A DNA stretch of 64,000 nucleotides from Chondrus crispus. Taxonomy: Eukaryota; Rhodophyta; Florideophyceae; Gigartinales; Gigartinaceae. Positions 11,751 to 24,639 of the stretch are shown here, piece after piece. Where the stretch lies: contig NW_005178734.1 in NCBI RefSeq assembly GCF_000350225.1, forward strand, positions 535,266 to 599,265, written 5' to 3'. Both the position numbers and the translations under genes were made by a program. Within the stretch, counting starts at the first letter, position 1. Each line of letters begins with the position of its first letter. Below the pieces are notes generated by a model. It did not search any database. It had not been told where the DNA came from and saw only the letters and a program-made list of their open reading frames with translations.

Positions 11751-14118
11751 ATGGATGTATCGGACCATGTACACACTCGATGTATGGCCGAACTCTGCTC
11801 CCTGCGTGAAGGGAGGTTCGATAGAGTGACGCAGTCCTTAGAGAATCTCCGAGCACTGATCGACGAGTTACAATCGCGGATAGTGCTCGTCGAAGACTCC
11901 CGTTTCGCCTCGCCCGGACCGTCCGGGCAAGGTCGCCCTGAGAGGCCAGCCTCGGTGAGACGACCCGAGGACCGAACCTCTCCGTCTGCAGATCAATTGG
12001 GTGCGTTCGCACACCTCTCCGATGAGTGCAACGCCACTCGTCGGCGTGCTCGTGACATGGAACGTACCATGGCCGAAGGGCTACCCGGTGCCCCCTCGAG
12101 AGGGCCCGGTGGTACCGTACCTCCGAGCGGCGCCGCCCCTGAAGGTTGGCGTCCGACTGGTGCCGCTACCATTCGGACTGCAGAAGGAAGCCGTCCTCCG
12201 ATAGACGCGAACTTCGCGTCTGAGACCCAAGCCTTGCCGCCTATCGCCGGAAGTAGGCGGCAAGTGGACCGCGTATCGTATGCGGACGAAAAGGACCGTG
12301 GAGGAGCCGCCCGCGGATCCGGAGAACCGATGTTCTCCATCGATCCCCGCTGGGGCGGCTACCCGCCGGCGAGTTACGCCGAGCATCCAGGTCCGGTAGA
12401 CGTCCGTACGCTACCGGTTACCTCCTTCGGCACGCTGGGTCCCGCTGAACCCGGGCTTGAGCCGGTACATACGATGATCCAAGAGTTCAGCGCCGTTGCT
12501 GACTATCGTATGTACCGCTTGGATAACACATCGAGGCTCGTTACCTCGGGTAACGCGGGACGGATCGCGAAGTACGTCCAACGCTGTCGTGGGATCCGTC
12601 CCACGATGCGCAGCTTCGACGGTACCGACCCGATCCAGCTGCTGCCGTTCTTGAAGGATATCCGAATCACCTCCAACTCGCAACACCTGACCGAAGGTGT
12701 TGCGGTACGAGTCCTCGTGCACTTCCTCGAGCGCGACGCGGAGCGCCTGTATACGAGTTATACGATGCGTGGCCTCCGCGCCGGCCAGCTCCACGACGAC
12801 GTGAGCTGGCCGGGGCTTGTGAATCAATTCTTAAAACGCTACCTCACGGACGACGTGTTAGGTGAAGCGTACGACACTGTCGCTACGGCGCGACAGCAAT
12901 CGCATGAGACAGAAAGCACGTTTGCTGACCGACTCGAGACTGCCGCGTTCCGATGCACGGCAGTCTTCTCCGAACAGTCCCTCGCGCACTACTTCGTGCG
13001 GGGACTTGCACCGGCAACCCGTGCCGCAGTATCCGAAACTGTGCAAAGGCTGCCAGGCAGTCAGAAGACCGATCTTCCGACCATCCGCCGTATCGCCGCG
13101 GCGGAAGGTACAACGTACCGCGCTCGGCGCGGTTTACCTCTGCCGGATTCGAAACCGGCAGGGAAGGCTGGCAGGACTACGAAGTCCACCGCAACAAGTT
13201 CGCCCGCCTCGACCCTCCATTATCGGGGAGGATGAGTGGCAGGCCGACCCTGTCCTCATTACGCAAGGAGCAGGGCCCGTGGGGGCACGAACCCCCTCAC
13301 CGATGTTGACCGGAACGACATCGAGTTACGCGACCGCCTTCGCCGGCACTCAAAGAGTGGCAAGGGGTACGGACCCCCGGGTCGCAGAGCTCGACATATC
13401 GAGCCGAGATGCAGGAGGCGAAGCGCCTCGCGTGCCCCTCCTCACCGATGAGGAGGCGCGGCACGGGGCGACCTTCGCCTTAACGGACGGCAGCGTGTAC
13501 GTGTGCTGGCTATGCCATACGTACGGGCATGCCATGTACGCGTGCCCGTTCCTGTCGCTGGAACAACGAATGTTCACGGCGTACAGAAACTACTGCTACC
13601 AGATGGAGACGCGCCCCGGTGCGCGCAATCTCCTCCGGCAAGCGGTGGGCGAGGGCCGTCCCCCGAGTCAAGGTTTCCCGAACCGAACGGGTGGGGGCGC
13701 ACGCTTCGCCCCCCGTGGAGGCGGGTACCGTCGTAACGAAGTCGATCGTCGGGATCGACCCGCCTATCGCCAGGCGGACACAAGGTACCCGCGCCAAGGA
13801 GAGAGAGGGGACCGAGACCGTTCTCGGTTACCCCAGCAGGTACAAAATGCGATAATGTACCTGCAAGACTGGGTAGAGGATCCGTACCCTCTACCCACGG
13901 AGGGTCACGAAGGAGAGCCGACTCGCTTCGTCCCCCATATCTTGCGACGACTGGACGCCGCAGGTCAAGGCCCGGAAGTACCCGAGTACTTCGCCAAGGC
14001 CGCCGAGCCGCAGTGGGGGAATCGTCCCGACCCACGCGACCGGCTACTCGAAGAAGACCTGGCCGTCGATAGCCAGGAGGTTAGCTCCGATAGCACGGGT
14101 AGTTCGAAAAAAGGGTAA
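11751..14118 (+). pseudogene. gag: Gypsy-A gag region
   Basis: The first part reads as a retrotransposon capsid-type protein: a helical region around 12590-13080 contains features such as FLKDIRI and DDVSWPGLVNQFLKRYL. A zinc-knuckle-like CWLCHTYGHAMYACP follows at about 13500-13545, and an Arg- and Gly-rich tail comes after it. The order capsid, knuckle, basic tail is that of Gypsy Gag, which coats the RNA in the virus-like particle. It is broken. Confidence 0.85.
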
Positions 14119-14458
14119 AGACGGTTACGTACACGCCGTCGCGTGAGCCGTCTTTTTCCCACGAACTAGACCAGACCCCGCGTGCCCGCCAAGGACATGG
14201 GGGGTATTGTCCGATAATACATCCCCCGCTACCGGGGGCGAGCACGGGAGCTCCTGTAATGCCGATACAGGAGGGAGCGCCCGCCGAGGCCTCCGAAGGC
14301 CCGACGTTAGGAGAACAAGACACCGGGACAGCCGACGTCCCCGTGAGGCGTAACGATGGCGCCAGGGGCAACGACGACCAAAAAGGTTCGGTCGGCCCCC
14401 TGACTCCCGCGAGCCCAAGGTCGCCAGGAAAGGTCCGTGTCGTACGGACTCGAGTAAT

Positions 14459-17400
14459 TTGAGGGGCGTTACTGATCCGCGCACGCCCCAAGGAAGGGGG
14501 AGAAGGAAACGCAAGCGGGGCCAGCCACGAAATCGAAGGCCCCGGCGGAACGACCTCACCGATAAGGTCGCCCCGAAGGTTGTCGACGGCGTCATTTGCC
14601 TTCTGAAGTCGAAGATCTACAACGTCCTCGGCTCGATAGCCACGGAGGGAAATGCATTTAAACCCCGTACGATCGCTGTTGATACGTGCTCGGGTTATAA
14701 TCTGGTGAGGAAGGCCGACCTTCCCTCCGATTGGACGCGTTACGTCGTGCACGACGCACCTCTGCCACGATTGGCAGGCGCGAATAGCAACCCCCTCAAG
14801 CTTTTGGCCGTCGTCCGCCTGGCTGTGCGGTTGAGGAACACGGTGTTCCGAATTCCGTTCGTAGTCGCGGACCAGCTCGCCGTGCCGGTCCTTCTTGGCA
14901 CGGCCTTCATCGATACGCACGTGCGATGTATCGACATCGAAGCCCAACAAATGGAGCTACGCCAAGGCGGTTCCGTCGCCATCGTGGACGAAAAGGGGGA
15001 GTCGACTCCCCCTACCAGGCGACACGGGCGACACACGGGTCGGCCAGACGTACGCGAGGAGGCCCCGCAAGCGATCCGAATCGCCCGCTGGGTTACCATC
15101 CCCGCGATGTCACAAGCCCGCGTACGTGTGACAACCGCGGGGAGGGGCCTCGTGTTCCTGGAACCAAAGCCCTCACTCCAACACCGACACGGAGTGAGGC
15201 TGACGAATGGCGTCGCGGAGGTCCCACCGAATCAGACCTTCGACGTCATCGTCGCGAATTTCCCACGACGAGAAAGAAGGCTTCCGAAGCACACCGTCGT
15301 GGGATACGCGAAGCGCAACCCCCTCGCGATCCTCACTCCCGAACGTAAGGTCGCCGAGGGGATCGCTCACGCGCTACACCTGACCGACTTGACCGATCAA
15401 GTCGATGGGGTAGGAGTTGGCCGATCCAACTCCGGCGATGAGACCACCGCCGGGGGCAGGGGGGTCGACCCGGTCGAACGGTCACCTTTAAGCCAACCGA
15501 CGGCGCGGGGTACTGTACTCCCCCAGCAAAAGGATCCCGAAAATCCACCGATGGATTGGGAAAAAGAGATCGACCTGTCATACATCGATGATGACAAGCT
15601 CCGTGGCCACGTGCTCGAGATGCTCCGTAAGCACTCGAGTTTGTGGAGCGGTGCGTTTGGAACGATCCAAGCCACGGAGCACCGCATCCCCTTCGAACCG
15701 GGAACGAAACCGATTCGTTCTATGCCCTATCGGAAGGGCCCGGCCATGCGCGAAATGGTTGCGAAGGAGGTCAACAAGATGTTGAACGCAGGGGTTATCG
15801 AACCCGCCAGCACCGAGTGGGCGTCTTCGGTGGTGCTCGTACCGAAGAAAGACGGATCTCTTCGGTTCTGCGTGGACTACCGGCATCTCAACGCGAAGAC
15901 CGCAGCGGATTCGTATCGGCTGCCACGGATGGACGACTGCATCGACTCGTTAGGAGATGCAGCCGTCTTCACCACGCTGGACTGCAATTCCGGTTATTGG
16001 CAGATCCCGGTCGCTCCGGAAGACCGGGATAAGACCACGTTTACGACGCACATGGGCACGTTTCGCCACTTGCGCATGCCGTTTGGACTCAAAGGGGCAC
16101 CGGCCACCTTCCAACGTGCGCTCGACATAATACTCTCCGGAGTCCGCTGGCAAATATGCCTCGTCTATCTCGACGACGTGATCGTGTTCTCCCGTACGCA
16201 CGGAGAACACGCGAGGCATCTCGATACCGTCTTGAGCCTGCGGAGTTCCGGTATCTCCCTTAAGCTCAAGAAGTGCAGCTTCTTCCGACCGAAGGTGCAC
16301 TACCTGGGGCACGTCATCTCCCCAGGCAAGTTGAGCGTGGCCGATACGGCGGCCGACGCTTTCAAGATGTTCACGTTCCCGAGGACGTTGACGCAAGTGC
16401 GCTCGTTCCTCGGGGCGTGTAACGTATACCGCCGATTCGTTAAGGGGTTCGCTAAGATTGCGCATCCTCTGACCGACATGACGCGCAAGGATTCGGATCC
16501 CGATTTCAATAACCCCACGGAGCTGCAACTTCAGGCGTTCGAGAACCTTAAGAAGTGCATGATCGCTCCGCCGATACTCGCATTGCCCCGGCACGGTCGT
16601 CCGTACATGATAGACACCGACGCAAGTGCGTACCAACTCGGCTGCACCTTACTTCAGGAGCACGAAGAGCCGAACGACTGGCGCCCCGTGGGGTATTAGT
16701 CGTACTCACTGTCCGATAGTGAGCGCAACTACAGCGCTACCGAACGCGAGTGCTTCCCCGTAGTGTGGGCCGTCCGCACACTACGGCCGTACGTAGAAGG
16801 CACGAAGTTCACCGTACGGACGGACCATGACGCCCTCGGATGGCTCATGTCCCTCACCGAGAGTTCCGGAAGACTCACCCGGTGGCGGCTACGTCTGGCT
16901 GAATACGATTTCACCATTCAGTACCGCCCCGGACGCGTGCATCAGCTGCCCGATGCTCTGTCACGACTCGTGTCGCCGAAGGTCGCCAATGACCTTCGCT
17001 CCAACGTCGAGGTGGATGACGACATCCCCACTTTCGACGGGGGCACGACAGTTCGAGACGTATCGAACGAGCTCGCGGACCACGCTTGTACCGCGAGCTG
17101 TGATCATCAGGCCGTCCATGTGTTCGTAACGACACGGAATCAAGCCGAAGCCCGAACAAGGTCGCGCGCACGGACGTGCGACGAACCGCGAGGTGACGAC
17201 GAAGCCCCCGCTCTCCATGGACCCAATTTTTTTTGGGAGGAGAACGACGAGTTTGACGCCGCCGACATCCAGCGCGCCGAAGACCCCGAAGCTGGCGCAC
17301 TCGACTCCCCGGTCGCCCCACCGCAGGACGACCTTCCGGCCCCTCTTACGATAGAGGAGATAGCCGAGAAGCAACGCGTGGACGACTTCTGCCAAACCGT

Positions 17401-18834
17401 TTTGGCACGACAGTCAGAGTCCCGGGACTCCGCCTTCTTCGAGGTCCACCAAGGGGTGCTCAAGCGGAGACACCCCTTCGACCCTGATATCGTTCAAGTC
17501 GTGGTACCTCGGACGCTCCGCGCCAGGCTCCTTCGGCTGTGCCACAACCCGGCCATCGCGGGGCACCCGGGCCAGAACCGTATGTACTACGCACTTCGAC
17601 GCGAGTACTACTGGCCCCATCTGGCGGCAGACGTTGCAGCCACGGTGCGAGGGTGTCGAACCTGCGCAATGAACCGGGTGAAGCTGAGGAAACATATGAA
17701 CCGATTGAGATTGTTTCCAGCTACGAGGCCCCTCGAGAGCCTCGCGGTCGACATCTGGGGGCTGCTCCCCAAGACGAAGACAGAAAACGGTTCCTGCTCG
17801 TGATTACGGACCGCTTCAGTAAGCTAACGCAAGTCGTTGCGCTCTGCACGATAACAGCGCACACGGTCGCAGTTGCGTTCTACGACTCGTGGGTGTTCAA
17901 GTATGGCGTCCCTCGCACATTGCTTTCGGACAACGGCCCCTAGTTTAATGCCAAGTTCTTTCACAGTACGTGCCGCGTTCTGGGGATAACTAACTTGTAC
18001 ACTTCCGCGTACCATCCCCAGACGAACGGGCAAGTCGAGCGATATAACCGAACAATCGCCTCGATGCTGAGGAACTACGTGGGTGAACACTAGGGCGACT
18101 GGGATGTGTACGTGGGGCCGCTTACGTATGCGTACAACTCCCACGTACATCGCACCACACGCACCACGCCGTTTGAGCTCGTGCTCAGCAGGCCACCGCC
18201 AGAGTTTTCTCTCCGACGGGCAGTCGGCGACGCGCCCCCTTCCGATAGGGGGAACCAACGTGCCGAGTTCCTCAAGACCTTGGACGCGACTATCCAGAAG
18301 GCCTACGGGAGCCTGCGTCGCACGCAGGCTCGCTACAAGCGCGACTTCGATAAACGCATACGACGTATTAATTCCCGGTTCCGTCCCGGAGAATACGTAT
18401 ATCTCAACCCTACCGATGGGGCTAAGACATCGAACAAGCTCGCCTCGCCCGCGGTCGGACCCTACCGCGTGCTCGCCAATGACCGCCGAACCATCACGAT
18501 CGATCGTGATGGGGTCACCGAGCGAGTTTCCGCCGACCGCTGCGTGTACGCGCCGCCTCCGATAGACGCGCCACGAGCAAGTACGACGACCCCGCGGGAC
18601 CTCGCCGATAAGGTCACCGCGGGAACGCAATATGCCGTCGAACGGCTACTAAGACATCGAGTCATGGAAGATGGGACTACGGAATTCCTCATCAAGTGGG
18701 CGGATTACGACACACTTACTTGGACGGCGCGGACGCACGTCCCGGAGGAGTTGGTGTCTCGTTACGCCCAACGCCTCCGGGGACGTAACGGCAGAGACCT
18801 CACCCAAACCGTGAACGCGGACGTTCACGCTTAA
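14459..18834 (+). pseudogene. pol: Gypsy-A pol: protease, reverse transcriptase, RNase H, integrase, chromodomain
   Basis: Protease with DTCSG at about 14681; reverse transcriptase about 15720-16320, with YLDD at 16165-16176; RNase H about 16560-16930 (IDTDASAYQLG, TDHDALGWL); integrase zinc-binding domain about 17555-17690 (GHPGQNRMYYALRREYYWPH) and core about 17740-18240 (DRFSKL, YHPQTNGQVERYNR); chromodomain about 18630-18790 (TEFLIKWADYDTLTWT). It is the best reference in the window for reading the fragments of Gypsy-B. It is broken in a few places. Confidence 0.93.
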
Positions 18835-18845
18835 AGGGGGGGGCC
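18811..18845 (+). repeat. First polypurine-tract block of Gypsy-A, right after pol
   Basis: GTGAACGCGGACGTTCACGC followed by TTAAAGGGGGGGGCC. The same block recurs at about 24640-24672 directly before the 3' LTR. Gypsy-B has the same pair at about 50951-50985 and 60052-60085. A purine tract is needed only next to the 3' LTR, so the copy after pol marks the left edge of an added or duplicated module. Confidence 0.7.
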
Positions 18846-21026
18846 CTCAACCGCTCCTTCGCGGATTAACCCCAGCCTGCTTGAACAGACTAAAAGGGGA
18901 AGTGAAGGAAGTCGGTGGACCCTATCGGAGGGTCACAGCCGGGGACGTGTTCAAGTCAAGTCATCTTGACTTCTCGTACGTCAAGGACGCGAGACATAAG
19001 AACAGAACAGTACGAACTGCCTGAAATCACGAGAGCCCTCGGTGGGCAGAGTAAGCGACCAGAATGCCCGTCGCTTGTGTCTCGGAATACCGAGAAGGTT
19101 GGGGCTCACATCAAGCCCTCAGTCCGCATCCGGGTCCGATCCCCCGACGGACGACGTGGTCATGACCCTATCAATAGGGGTAGTACGCGAGAAAACGCGC
19201 AAAACGCTCCGACAGGTGAGCAGGAGAGTGGAGCTGCGTCGGGTGAACGCGCGCCAGGGCAGTTAAGTAAGAGCGAGCAAGCGCGAGCAACGCGATCCGG
19301 GGAACAGTGATATCCACACACAGGCTCGAGATACCCCAAAAACCGGCCGCTGAGACAGGCCCCGCAATAAGGAAAATTGCAGGGGAGGAGAACGTTACAC
19401 GTGAGCGACGCCAGAGGCGCGCGCCATGCCACAACACTGATTGCGTCATCATCAAACCGCTGCCGCCACCATACCCCGAAAATAACGAAAAAAGTAAGGG
19501 AGAAAAAATTACAGCCGCACGTGCGCGGCGTGCACAGATACTGCACGCCATACGATAAGCAAAAAAAAGGCGGACAGCGCTGCCCGGGGGTACAATGACC
19601 CGCGAGAAGGTACACACGTCCGCCCCCTGACCGGGAAGGGAAGCGGGCGTGAGGTGGTTGCGTGCGCCCGCTTCGGTCGCGTACCCCGACATCTCGGACG
19701 ACAAGCCGTCCCTCCCCCATGCTCAAAGGAGGTCTGGCCGGCCACAGTCGGTGAGGAGAGGAGCACACGTAGCCCCCGCCCATCCGACTCTCCACTGCCG
19801 AAGGTGGAAGGCGCTCGGAAACGCGTACCCCACAAGACCCGCCGTTACGGACCCTTCGCCACACAATCAGGAACCGAAGCCTTCCCGGGGCAGAGTACGC
19901 GAGTGACGCGTCGGCGTTGAGAGCACGCCACCGCCGAGGACGCTGGAAGATGCTGCGAAGCACCCGCGCTCTCGGCTACTATCTAACGTTTCGTTCTGGT
20001 GCCACCAATGCGTGCGCGGGGACGAATGCACTCAGGCACAGCGCCGCGGCCCGAAGGAAGGCGGGCTAGGACGCTCACCCGGGCCTTGGTAGCACGAGGC
20101 GTCCCGACGCGCCGCGCGTGACGACGCCTCGTGACCTTACCCCCCTGTCGTTGGGCGGAAGGAGACGTAGAATTGCGGAAGAAGACGCCGTCGGGAGGCG
20201 GGAGACGTGCCTCAAGTCGCCCGATCGACTCCTCCCCCCTCCTCTCTCTCGCCACGTGCGGACGATCACGCGTGAGTAAGGAACAAAATCCGGTCGCCCT
20301 CACACGATCGAGGTCGAATACTCGACGACGAAAGCGAGGTCGGGGACGAGCCCCGTCTGTCGCAAAATCGGCCTCGAGGGCGACGATTCGAGGGAATACC
20401 GCTACCCCAATACGCCAGTCAAAGGAACTACGCCCCCGAGTGGGGGGGAGGGCTCGCTTCCAACGACCCGGTGTCGTTGGAGCAGAGTCGTTCTTGCCTG
20501 ACGATAGGGGATCACAGAGGGCAGACTGACGCGGGCGGCGCTCGCATGCGCGGGACCCCCCGTGTACTCCCGTGAGACGACACGCATGGTGGGGACCCGT
20601 CCGACACGTCCCCACCTGTAGTTGCGCGGACAGACGCGTACCCCTGCCTCTTTTTTTCTTCCCCTTCCGAGTAAGGAGAGAGGAGTACTGGGACCTCACG
20701 AAGGAACGAAGGACGACCTACGGGGTGGACCGCTTGGGCTCGTCGACGAACTCAAGTCAGGAAGGGCAGGATTACTCGAACCCTGGGCCCGGAGGGTACA
20801 CGGCATCGGAACGATTAAACCTTCCGAATAAGGGTGTTGACTACGGCCTCTCAGGAGACGCCTCCGGAGGGAGCCGACTTTGAGGATATATCGGGACTCA
20901 TCACGACGGGAGACAAGACCACGGGCCGGCGTGCGCGCCTCCCCCCCCCGGGGAAGGGGCGGCGATGAGCGAACAGGGAGGTTCGATCCACCAGCCCCCT
21001 TAGGCTGAAAGGAGGAAGTCGGCGGC

Positions 21027-21126
21027 GCCGACCAATGGGAGCTCGTTAAATTTGGTGCAGGAAAAATCACTCATGTGCGCTCCGTCACCCCGGTAAGAGC
21101 GCGCCGACCAACGGGAGCTCGTTAAA
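21027..21126 (+). promoter_or_regulatory. Paired CCAAT-type motifs, conserved in Gypsy-A and Gypsy-B
   Basis: CGACCAATGGGAGCTCGTTA at 21029-21048 and a near copy at 21105-21124, 76 bp apart. Gypsy-B carries the same pair at about 52785-52807 and 52861-52884, 77 bp apart, although the surrounding sequence is much more diverged. Conserved sequence plus spacing suggests a bound site; CCAAT is the core known to be recognised by NF-Y-like factors. Confidence 0.5.
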
Positions 21127-21360
21127 CTCCGCCGGAGCGAGAGCATCATCTCAGCCGAGGCCCCTACCTCAACCCGACTCCGGTCCTCCTCTCCCCGGTG
21201 CGCATCGATGGGGAAGCTCGTCGTTCGGCGGATACCCGGAATGCTTGCGGGCCCACAGAGGGACGCAAGGGGCTTTCGATAATACCGCGTGTGAGGGTGT
21301 ACCATGGCGCGGGGGCGCCAATTGACGCCCCCGCCTCGGACCCACTCCGTCGAAAAGGGG

Positions 21361-21371
21361 CTATAAAAGGC
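21361..21371 (+). promoter_or_regulatory. TATA-like box inside Gypsy-A
   Basis: CTATAAAAGGC lies about 250 bp downstream of the second CCAAT motif in a GC-rich stretch. At the matching place Gypsy-B has an AAAATAAAA run (57659-57667). Together these look like an internal polymerase II promoter pointing toward the 3' LTR, opposite to the antisense frame. No convincing protein lies downstream on the plus strand. Confidence 0.4.
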
Positions 21372-21988
21372 AGGCGGGGGCCTACGACGCGTGTGCCTCC
21401 GGAAACACAGTGCCATGAGATAAACGCTCCGACGCAGGGGCCGACGAGACGCAACTCGTCAGAAAGGGGCAACCAGCAGGCACGACAGTAATGACGCACA
21501 CGCATGCGCATTCGGGCAAGGGGTCTCGGACAATATGCTGTCGGGACACTCTCCTGCCCGCACCTCCCACGGATGGGGGCGGCCTGGGGGAGAGCGTCGT
21601 AGAGAGGAGCGTGGCGTACGCACGTCCCCCATGATCTCGACACGCACGGTAGGAGACGCGGCTCTGAATCGTGCCGTCCGACGCGGCAACAGACGAGGGC
21701 CTGAGGGAGGTCGCCTCGCTCCTCTCCTCCTCGGAGAGACACCAGGAGCAGATACGGGCAGACGATCCGCCCGTGCCGCATTCCGATTGGATTCGTTTGC
21801 AACACACCGGCCCTCAGAAGTCGTCGCTCACCCGGTCTACGACAGCACCTCAGAACGGAACGGTGCCTTAGGGGCTTTACGAGAAGGGAACTATCGAGGG
21901 AGGTTAAAGCGTCGGTAGCACTGTACGCTCAACGGTTCGTACCGTGCGCGGGTGCCGACGAACCAGAAGCACGCCCCCTCGAAGGACA

Positions 21989-24625
21989 TTAGCTGGGGTG
22001 CGAAGGCACGTCCGCCCCCGTCTCGTGGAGAGGTGGAAGCGCTACCTCGTCGTGGGGAACCCGATCCTGAGATGGATCAGCCGAGGTCGCAGGTCCGTCG
22101 ATGGCCGAATGTCCGTACCGGCGACCTTCGTAAGGGTCTCGAAGACCCTGCCGCGGTACGGAAGCCGACCCCGCGGGTTCGAGACGAGCGGCTCTGAGAA
22201 AATCTCGCTCACCACGGTACCGATCGCGTTCGGCCATGGCGCGCTGGAGATCGCTCGCGCGTCGCGTAGAGGCCTCGCGTACGGCCTCGAGTTCGCCCTG
22301 AGCGCCGTGGAGCTGGGCCGCGAGGGAGTCACGTTCGACAGAAAAGGCCTGACGCTCCGCTCCGAGGCGGCGCGCGTCGCTACTGCGCTCGAGATACCAA
22401 TTCGTCAGGGTCCGAAGTAATTCCTCCACGTTCCAGGTCCGATCGACTAAATTCCCCAGGGCGCGGGACAACCGGGGGATTGCCGTGACTTCGCCACGAG
22501 CTAGGGTAAGACTGAGCGCGGTGGTCCGTCGGGTACCCGGACCCCCAACGGAACCGAGAGAGGGGAGTGGAGGTAACGTAGACCCCGCCCCGGTATGGTA
22601 ACCGACATCGGGAGGAGGCCTCACTGTGTCAGCCCCAGCCAACGCGATGGCTGCCGGCTCGCCGTCGAGGTCACGATACCTCTTCCGTCGCGCCTCCCGC
22701 ACTGTCGAGCCTACCCCCCCTTTGCTACGGGACGGCCCCGCAGCCGGTACGCTCGGGCGGGCCACGAAGGAGTCGGTCCGGGAGTCGTACGCAAGGAAGA
22801 AACTTCGGGTTCCTGTTGTGTAATCCGTCCAGGGGCGGCGGTTGCGTTCGGCCACCGCAACGGCGCGGTGCATTAAGTCGACGACAGAGGAATAGGACCA
22901 CGGGATGTGCGGAGAGCCGCGCTCCAAGGAGTGTAATGTTCCATCGGGGAACGACGGCAAGACCCGACCGAGGAAGGACAGTACGCCGAGGGGCTGCACG
23001 AAGGCCCTCCCGTGCAATGCAACCTCGTACATAAAGGCGTTACACAGGGACCACGTCCATTCGCATTCGAAATTGTGGACCAAGTCCACGTAGGCCGGGT
23101 GCGTGGGGTCGTTACATGCGAAGCCGAAGTGCTTCAAAGCGTAGGGGAGCAACGGATGCACCCCCAACGAGGGGAATGCCTCCCCTACGCTCGCCGGAAG
23201 TCCCGGAAAATCGCATCGTGATAGACCCGGGGAAAACGCGGCGGACGGGAAGACCCGTCCGTCTTCCTCTTCGGTGTGGCGGTACGCCGACCAATCGGTC
23301 GGCGCCAAGGCGATATGGTGGAGACGCATGAGAGAGCAGGCGGATTTCTGAAGAGCCGCACGAGCCTTCGAAAAGGCGCGAGCACGGGGGCTGACGTACA
23401 GCCCCGCTACCTCCGAGAGGACGAAACGACGGGGGCCTCGGGGGCCCTGGTGGAACAAGTACGTTGACATCCGGTCGACGTACTCCGCCTCCTCCACACT
23501 GTAGGCGAACGTCCTATCCCCCGGCACTGCGTCCGGAATCTGATAGGGAGCACCGTCCCCCTCCGATAACAAGCGACCCAAGGCGAGGGACGCTCCCTTC
23601 GTCAAGCCACTTTCGTAGATGGCACGGACCCGTAGTAGATCGGGACGCAAGTACGTCCTCGCCAGGAGTTCGCCGACCGTGACGTCCGACCGAGAGTGAC
23701 GGCGCCACGGGTACGTCAAGCGACCAAGCGGTAGCGGAATCGACCGCTTTAGGGGCACCCCTAACCACCAGGTGGAGGCGTCGGCTGCCTCCTCCCCCAT
23801 GGCCGTGCCGAGTCGAGTGGCGGTCGGTAACGCTCCGGGGCGCCGGCAGCTGCGGAAGGCCCCGTATGAGCCCTCAGTCGGCTGGTACAGCCAGTCGTGC
23901 GATTCGCTGGCTCGCCCTCCTTGACACACTTCGAGCGCACCGTCGGCGCGCGTGCCACAAACGGGCACCGAGCCCTCGGACGCCGGAGCCGGTGGAATCG
24001 CCGGCGAGCGAGCCGCCGACAAAGGAGCAACCAATTCCTCGGATACTGTAGAGTCGCGGGCTCCCGGCGACTTCTGGAAGGGCCGCTCGAGCAGCCACGC
24101 GCAAGAGACCGGCCGGGCGGAGTCCACCGGAAGAACCTCGCATGCCCCGTCCTGCTCGACGGGGGTGGCGGCGCCAATAGCAGGAGAGGGGAGTGCCGGC
24201 GCCTCTGACTCCCGGCGGGCGAGTGACAAAGCCGGAACAGGACCTCCCCGAACGGGCGGAGGGCCTGTCATATCAGGGTCCCAAAGAAGGGGACCAGCCA
24301 CGCGGACAAGAGAACGAATCGGTAAGCTCAAAAAGGGGACGAACGACGGTCGCGGGTCTAAGGGCGGAAACGGGAAGACGTGTCCCCACAGAGGGGACAG
24401 AAGGATGATGACGGATCGATCCCCGGATGCACGCAAGGACGCCAGAGGAGGGGGAACGAGACGCAGCGAGGGACAGGGAGGATAGCCAGAGGGCGAAGCG
24501 AGAAGGAAGAGCCCGGCATGCGCGCAAATGAGGGCAGGGCGAGACACGAAGGACGACCGGAAAACAACGTCGCCAGCACGAACGGGAAGGACCGTGTCGG
24601 CTACGCGGTCAGACATAGCTTGCAC
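21989..24625 (-). CDS. Antisense open reading frame of Gypsy-A (878 aa)
   Basis: A whole-looking frame opposite to gag and pol that starts 48 bp from the 3' LTR. Residues about 1-280 are low complexity and rich in Pro, Ser and Arg. About 290-640 look globular and match the Gypsy-B antisense product closely in places (DWSAYR, FPSLGVH, Y-x-FG, HPAY, EW.WS.CNA, LMRLH vs LMRIH). About 720-840 form a charged helix rich in Arg and Glu, likely a coiled coil, with ERDRYR-type repeats. I find no known domain. Conservation of the protein between two diverged families points to selection for a function; antisense accessory genes near the 3' LTR are known in plant Gypsy elements and, as HBZ, in a retrovirus. 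Confidence 0.7.
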   Translation of the reverse strand: MQAMSDRVADTVLPVRAGDVVFRSSFVSRPALICAHAGLFLLASPSGYPPCPSLRLVPPPLASLRASGDRSVIILLSPLWGHVFPFPPLDPRPSFVPFLSLPIRSLVRVAGPLLWDPDMTGPPPVRGGPVPALSLARRESEAPALPSPAIGAATPVEQDGACEVLPVDSARPVSCAWLLERPFQKSPGARDSTVSEELVAPLSAARSPAIPPAPASEGSVPVCGTRADGALEVCQGGRASESHDWLYQPTEGSYGAFRSCRRPGALPTATRLGTAMGEEAADASTWWLGVPLKRSIPLPLGRLTYPWRRHSRSDVTVGELLARTYLRPDLLRVRAIYESGLTKGASLALGRLLSEGDGAPYQIPDAVPGDRTFAYSVEEAEYVDRMSTYLFHQGPRGPRRFVLSEVAGLYVSPRARAFSKARAALQKSACSLMRLHHIALAPTDWSAYRHTEEEDGRVFPSAAFSPGLSRCDFPGLPASVGEAFPSLGVHPLLPYALKHFGFACNDPTHPAYVDLVHNFECEWTWSLCNAFMYEVALHGRAFVQPLGVLSFLGRVLPSFPDGTLHSLERGSPHIPWSYSSVVDLMHRAVAVAERNRRPWTDYTTGTRSFFLAYDSRTDSFVARPSVPAAGPSRSKGGVGSTVREARRKRYRDLDGEPAAIALAGADTVRPPPDVGYHTGAGSTLPPLPSLGSVGGPGTRRTTALSLTLARGEVTAIPRLSRALGNLVDRTWNVEELLRTLTNWYLERSSDARRLGAERQAFSVERDSLAAQLHGAQGELEAVREASTRRASDLQRAMAERDRYRGERDFLRAARLEPAGSASVPRQGLRDPYEGRRYGHSAIDGPATSADPSQDRVPHDEVALPPLHETGADVPSHPS

Positions 24626-24639
24626 TCTACAAGCACCCG

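Larger units (their letters stand above)
18846..21988. other. Gypsy-A spacer between pol and the antisense frame
   Basis: About 3.1 kb, GC-rich, with only short open frames on either strand and no product I recognise. It contains the paired CCAAT motifs near 21.03 and 21.11 kb and a TATA-like box at 21361, described separately. Confidence 0.5.

Noticed and set aside
21535-22420. Plus-strand frames downstream of the internal TATA-like box of Gypsy-A as its product
   Set aside because: Gypsy-B keeps no matching protein at that place and the frames overlap the antisense gene, which explains their openness in GC-rich sequence.
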